From: an uncultured Alphaproteobacteria bacterium
GTDB lineage: Bacteria > Pseudomonadota > Alphaproteobacteria > RF32 > CAG-239
Direction of reading: 5' to 3'
DNA: 64,000 nucleotides
NCBI GenBank assembly: GCA_934229625.1
Contig: CAKQDU010000007.1
Span: forward strand, 13,095 to 77,094
Part shown: piece after piece, positions 61,859-64,000 of the stretch
How positions within the stretch are numbered: position 1 is the first letter of the stretch
Layout: every line of letters begins with the position of its first letter
Translations under genes and position numbers: made by a program
Notes under the pieces: generated by a model
What the model saw: the letters and a program-made list of their open reading frames with translations, nothing else
Told to the model about the DNA's origin: nothing
Databases searched by the model: none

Positions 61859-62587
61859 ATGCCGTGGTGGAATATTCTCATAAATATCATATTGCCTCCG
61901 CGCTGTATAAAATGCGGCAAAATTCTGGGAGAACACAATGGTCTGTGCAGCGATTGCTTTAACAAAATCCATTTTATCAGCGAACCGTATTGCGCACGTT
62001 GCGGGCGGCCTTTTACAAATGAATCCGGATTAAGCCTCGGAAAAAAACAGCTATGCGGCAAATGTTTGCAAGAAAAACGGACACCTTTTATTATGCGGCG
62101 CTCGGCTTTTATTTATGATAACGAATCCAAAAATTTAATCTTAGACTTTAAGTTTTTGGATAAGACTAATTCAGCCGAAACATTAGCTAATTTACTTTTC
62201 AGCGCCGGACGCGATATCTGGCAGGAAAAACCGGACCTGTTAATTCCGGTTCCCATCCACAAATTAAGACTCTTAAAAAGACGATATAATCAATCAGCAT
62301 TATTAGTTAAGTATCTAGCGTTAAAAACAAACATAGAAGCCGATTATTTTTCTTTAGTCAAACAGCAAAACACCATTCCGCAAGTGCAGCTTTCAGGCAA
62401 AGCGCGCAGAAACAACCTGCGCAACGCCTTTTGCATAAAATTTCCGCAGAATCTGTCGGGAAAAAGCGTAGTCCTTATAGACGATGTCGAAACTACGGGT
62501 TCAACCTTAAATGAATGCGCCAAAATCTTGAAAAAAGCCGGAGTGCAAAAAATTTATGCTTTGACTTTAGCTCGAACCGAAGTTTAA
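61859..62587 (+). CDS. ComF-family phosphoribosyltransferase-like protein
   Basis: 242 residues. Two zinc-ribbon-like Cys pairs at the N-terminus (CIKCGKIL...CSDC; CARCG...CGKC), then a type I phosphoribosyltransferase domain with VVLIDDVETTGST (PRPP loop) and RYNQSALLVKYLA. ComF/GntX homologues act in DNA uptake; in non-competent species the role is unclear. A link to the pilin-like proteins here is possible but unproven. Confidence 0.9.
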   Translation: MPWWNILINIILPPRCIKCGKILGEHNGLCSDCFNKIHFISEPYCARCGRPFTNESGLSLGKKQLCGKCLQEKRTPFIMRRSAFIYDNESKNLILDFKFLDKTNSAETLANLLFSAGRDIWQEKPDLLIPVPIHKLRLLKRRYNQSALLVKYLALKTNIEADYFSLVKQQNTIPQVQLSGKARRNNLRNAFCIKFPQNLSGKSVVLIDDVETTGSTLNECAKILKKAGVQKIYALTLARTEV

Positions 62588-62588
62588 A

Positions 62589-63467
62589 TCAGCCGATAAC
62601 TTTGCGCAAAATTCCGCCGTTTTCTGCCAACAATTTTTGCGCCTCTTCTTTGTTGCAATTTTTCTTTATCATAACGCAAGCCGTTTTTACATTTTTTGCA
62701 ATATCCAAAGTCTTCGCGGCACTTTTTTCGTCAACATCGCAAATCTCACACACAAAACGCACGGCGCGCAGCCTTAATTTTTGATTTGTAACTTCGAGGT
62801 CAATCATATAATTATGATAAACTTTGCCGAGTTTTATCATTGCGCCGGTGGAAAGCATATTCAAAATCATTTTCTGCGCCGTACCAGATTTCATGCGAGA
62901 CGAGCCGGTAATCACCTCTGCACCAAGAATCGGATTTATAAAAATATCTGCCAATTCTTTGAATTTTGCATCAGGATTAGACGATATTGCAATAGTCAAG
63001 CAACCTTTTTGCCGTGCCAAATCCAAAACCGTGATTCCATATTGCGGATTTCCGCTGGCAGAAACGGCAACCACAACATCATTTTTCTGCGGATTAAATC
63101 TGCACATATCCTCAACAGCCAGTTCTAAATTGTCCTCGGCGTTTTCAACCGCATGGCGAATCGCCTTTTCTCCACCTGAAATATAAGCCTGAATCATCTC
63201 CGGAGAAATACCGTATGTCGGCTGCATTTCCGACGCATCGAGAATCCCCAAGCGACCGCTGGTACCGCTGCCAAAATAGGCCATTCTTCCGCCGCGGCTT
63301 AAAGAATATGCAATCTTATCTATGGCTGCACCGATTTGCGGCAACACTTTTTCAACAGCGTTTGCCACTTTTTTATCTTCAGCATTTATCAATTTAGCGA
63401 TTTCTTTTCCGTCTTTGATATCTATATCAAATGTTTCCATGTTAGAAAGTTCTGTTATCGGCAACAT
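62589..63467 (-). CDS. murQ: N-acetylmuramic acid 6-phosphate etherase
   Basis: 292 residues. SIS domain with FGSGTSGRLGILDASEMQPTYG and the ALISGEAGA-like AGCLT...; EKVLPQIGAAI and TGSSRMKSGTAQKMIL are family motifs. It splits lactate from MurNAc-6-phosphate to give GlcNAc-6-phosphate for NagA. No anhydro-MurNAc kinase (anmK) is adjacent. Confidence 0.96.
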   Translation of the reverse strand: MLPITELSNMETFDIDIKDGKEIAKLINAEDKKVANAVEKVLPQIGAAIDKIAYSLSRGGRMAYFGSGTSGRLGILDASEMQPTYGISPEMIQAYISGGEKAIRHAVENAEDNLELAVEDMCRFNPQKNDVVVAVSASGNPQYGITVLDLARQKGCLTIAISSNPDAKFKELADIFINPILGAEVITGSSRMKSGTAQKMILNMLSTGAMIKLGKVYHNYMIDLEVTNQKLRLRAVRFVCEICDVDEKSAAKTLDIAKNVKTACVMIKKNCNKEEAQKLLAENGGILRKVIG

Positions 63468-63536
63468 TATTTTATCTCCTTTTCAATAAGTTAGCCAATA
63501 TTAGCAAATATATTTTAAGAAAACTTAAAAAAAAGA

Positions 63537-63565
63537 TTGACATTTTGCAAAAAATAATGATTATA
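63537..63565 (+). promoter_or_regulatory. promoter of the tRNA-Tyr/tRNA-Gly/tuf unit
   Basis: TTGACA (63537-63542), 17-bp spacer, ATTATA (63560-63565; TTATAG one base later). Confidence 0.6.
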
Positions 63566-63618
63566 GCGTTTAGAGAAATCAAAGCGATTTGTCTTTATGA
63601 CCCCGAGATGGTTTTATT

Positions 63619-63703
63619 GGAGGGGTGGCAGAGCGGTCAAATGCAACGGACTGTAAATCCGTCGACTTAGTCTACGATGGTTCGAATCCATCCCCCTCCA
63701 CCA
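63619..63703 (+). tRNA. tRNA-Tyr (GTA)
   Basis: 85 nt with CCA. Acceptor GGAGGGG/CCCCTCC, anticodon loop with GTA in CGGACTGTAAATCCG, a long variable arm (CGACTTAGTCTACG) as in class II tRNAs, and T-arm GATGGTTCGAATCCATC. Confidence 0.97.
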
Positions 63704-63745
63704 CTGATAATCACTTGGGGTTTTTGATTTCAATATTAAGCTCAA

Positions 63746-63819
63746 GCGGGTGTAGCTCAATGGTAGAGCAGAAGCCTTCCAAGCTTACTACGGGGGTTCG
63801 ATTCCCCTCACCCGCTCCA
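63746..63819 (+). tRNA. tRNA-Gly (TCC)
   Basis: 74 nt with CCA. Acceptor GCGGGTG/CACCCGC, anticodon TCC in AAGCCTTCCAAGCTT, and T-arm GGGGGTTCGATTCCCC. The tRNA-Tyr, tRNA-Gly, tuf order is widely conserved. Confidence 0.97.
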
Positions 63820-63875
63820 ATTTCCTTAATATTGATTTTCGTCTTTAACATTATGTAAAACAGGATAAATAAACA

Positions 63876-64000
63876 ATGGCAAAAGAAAAATTTGAACGCA
63901 GCAAGCCGCACTGCAACATTGGCACAATCGGCCACGTTGACCACGGTAAAACAACCTTGACAGCAGCCATCACCAAAGTATTGGCAGAAAAAGGCGAAGC
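63876..64000 (+). CDS. tuf: elongation factor Tu, N-terminal part
   Basis: The first 41 codons, cut by the right edge. [34 protein letters not shown] has the G1 motif GHVDHGKT. The start is the ATG at 63876, with AGGA about 12 bases upstream. Confidence 0.97.
   Translation, partial: MAKEKFERSKPHCNIGTIGHVDHGKTTLTAAITKVLAEKGE

Overview
The window looks like a piece of the chromosome of an AT-rich alphaproteobacterium. The evidence is the CtrA-type response regulator (40257-40946), a ChpT-like phosphotransferase (15770-16375), TrmFO, an HPr/EIIA/PtsP nitrogen-type phosphotransferase set, and the Suf-type iron-sulfur genes. LpxC, BamD and an outer-membrane beta-barrel protein show a Gram-negative envelope. 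Several four-cysteine prepilin-like proteins and long cysteine-rich secreted proteins resemble what I would expect of host-associated (gut-type) members of the class; that narrower placement is inference.

Most of the window is housekeeping. From left to right: partial nagA; a prepilin-like gene behind a structured RNA (430-1290); ruvC/yebC, a degenerate DEAD-box protein and ftsH; an operon of an unknown gene, EIIA, HPr and a DNA methyltransferase (5480-7510); a kinase-less PAS protein; tsaB, ihfB, lapA, accD; a frameshifted cysteine-rich secreted protein; chpT; trmFO with two degenerate squalene/phytoene-synthase-like proteins; a run of small envelope and hypothetical genes (20.3-27.8 kb) that includes a 780-residue cysteine-rich exported protein and a Cys/His-rich membrane protein; a 0.95 kb repeat-rich gap; an EnvZ/OmpR-like pair, pgsA, uvrC, recN, bamD, lpxC and the RNase P RNA; an outer-membrane protein, glmM, ctrA, sodB and tRNA-Glu; two further prepilin-like genes (42.0-43.8 kb); prfA, hisS, a RodZ-like gene, ptsP; hslO, recX, rlmH; a Fic gene between two 53-bp direct repeats; a fourth prepilin-like gene behind a second structured RNA; rsfS, obgE, rpmA, rplU; sufS-sufT-sufE, sucCD, comF, murQ; tRNA-Tyr, tRNA-Gly and the start of tuf.

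The most unusual content is a dispersed surface-protein system. Four single-gene loci encode short prepilin-like proteins with a shared GRSMIEM cleavage/methylation motif and a shared C-terminal five- to six-cysteine pattern. Two have a self-contained structured RNA, with its own promoter and intrinsic terminator, ending 30 nt before the start codon. A third shares a 176-178 bp inverted-repeat leader with a cysteine-rich secreted protein. The fourth has a (CT)7 tract at the start of the gene that puts the pilin out of frame, as expected of a phase-variable switch. Two also carry palindromic repeat elements translated in frame. Together this suggests RNA-controlled and slippage-controlled expression of a surface appendage or secretion apparatus. 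All functional statements about it are inference from sequence.
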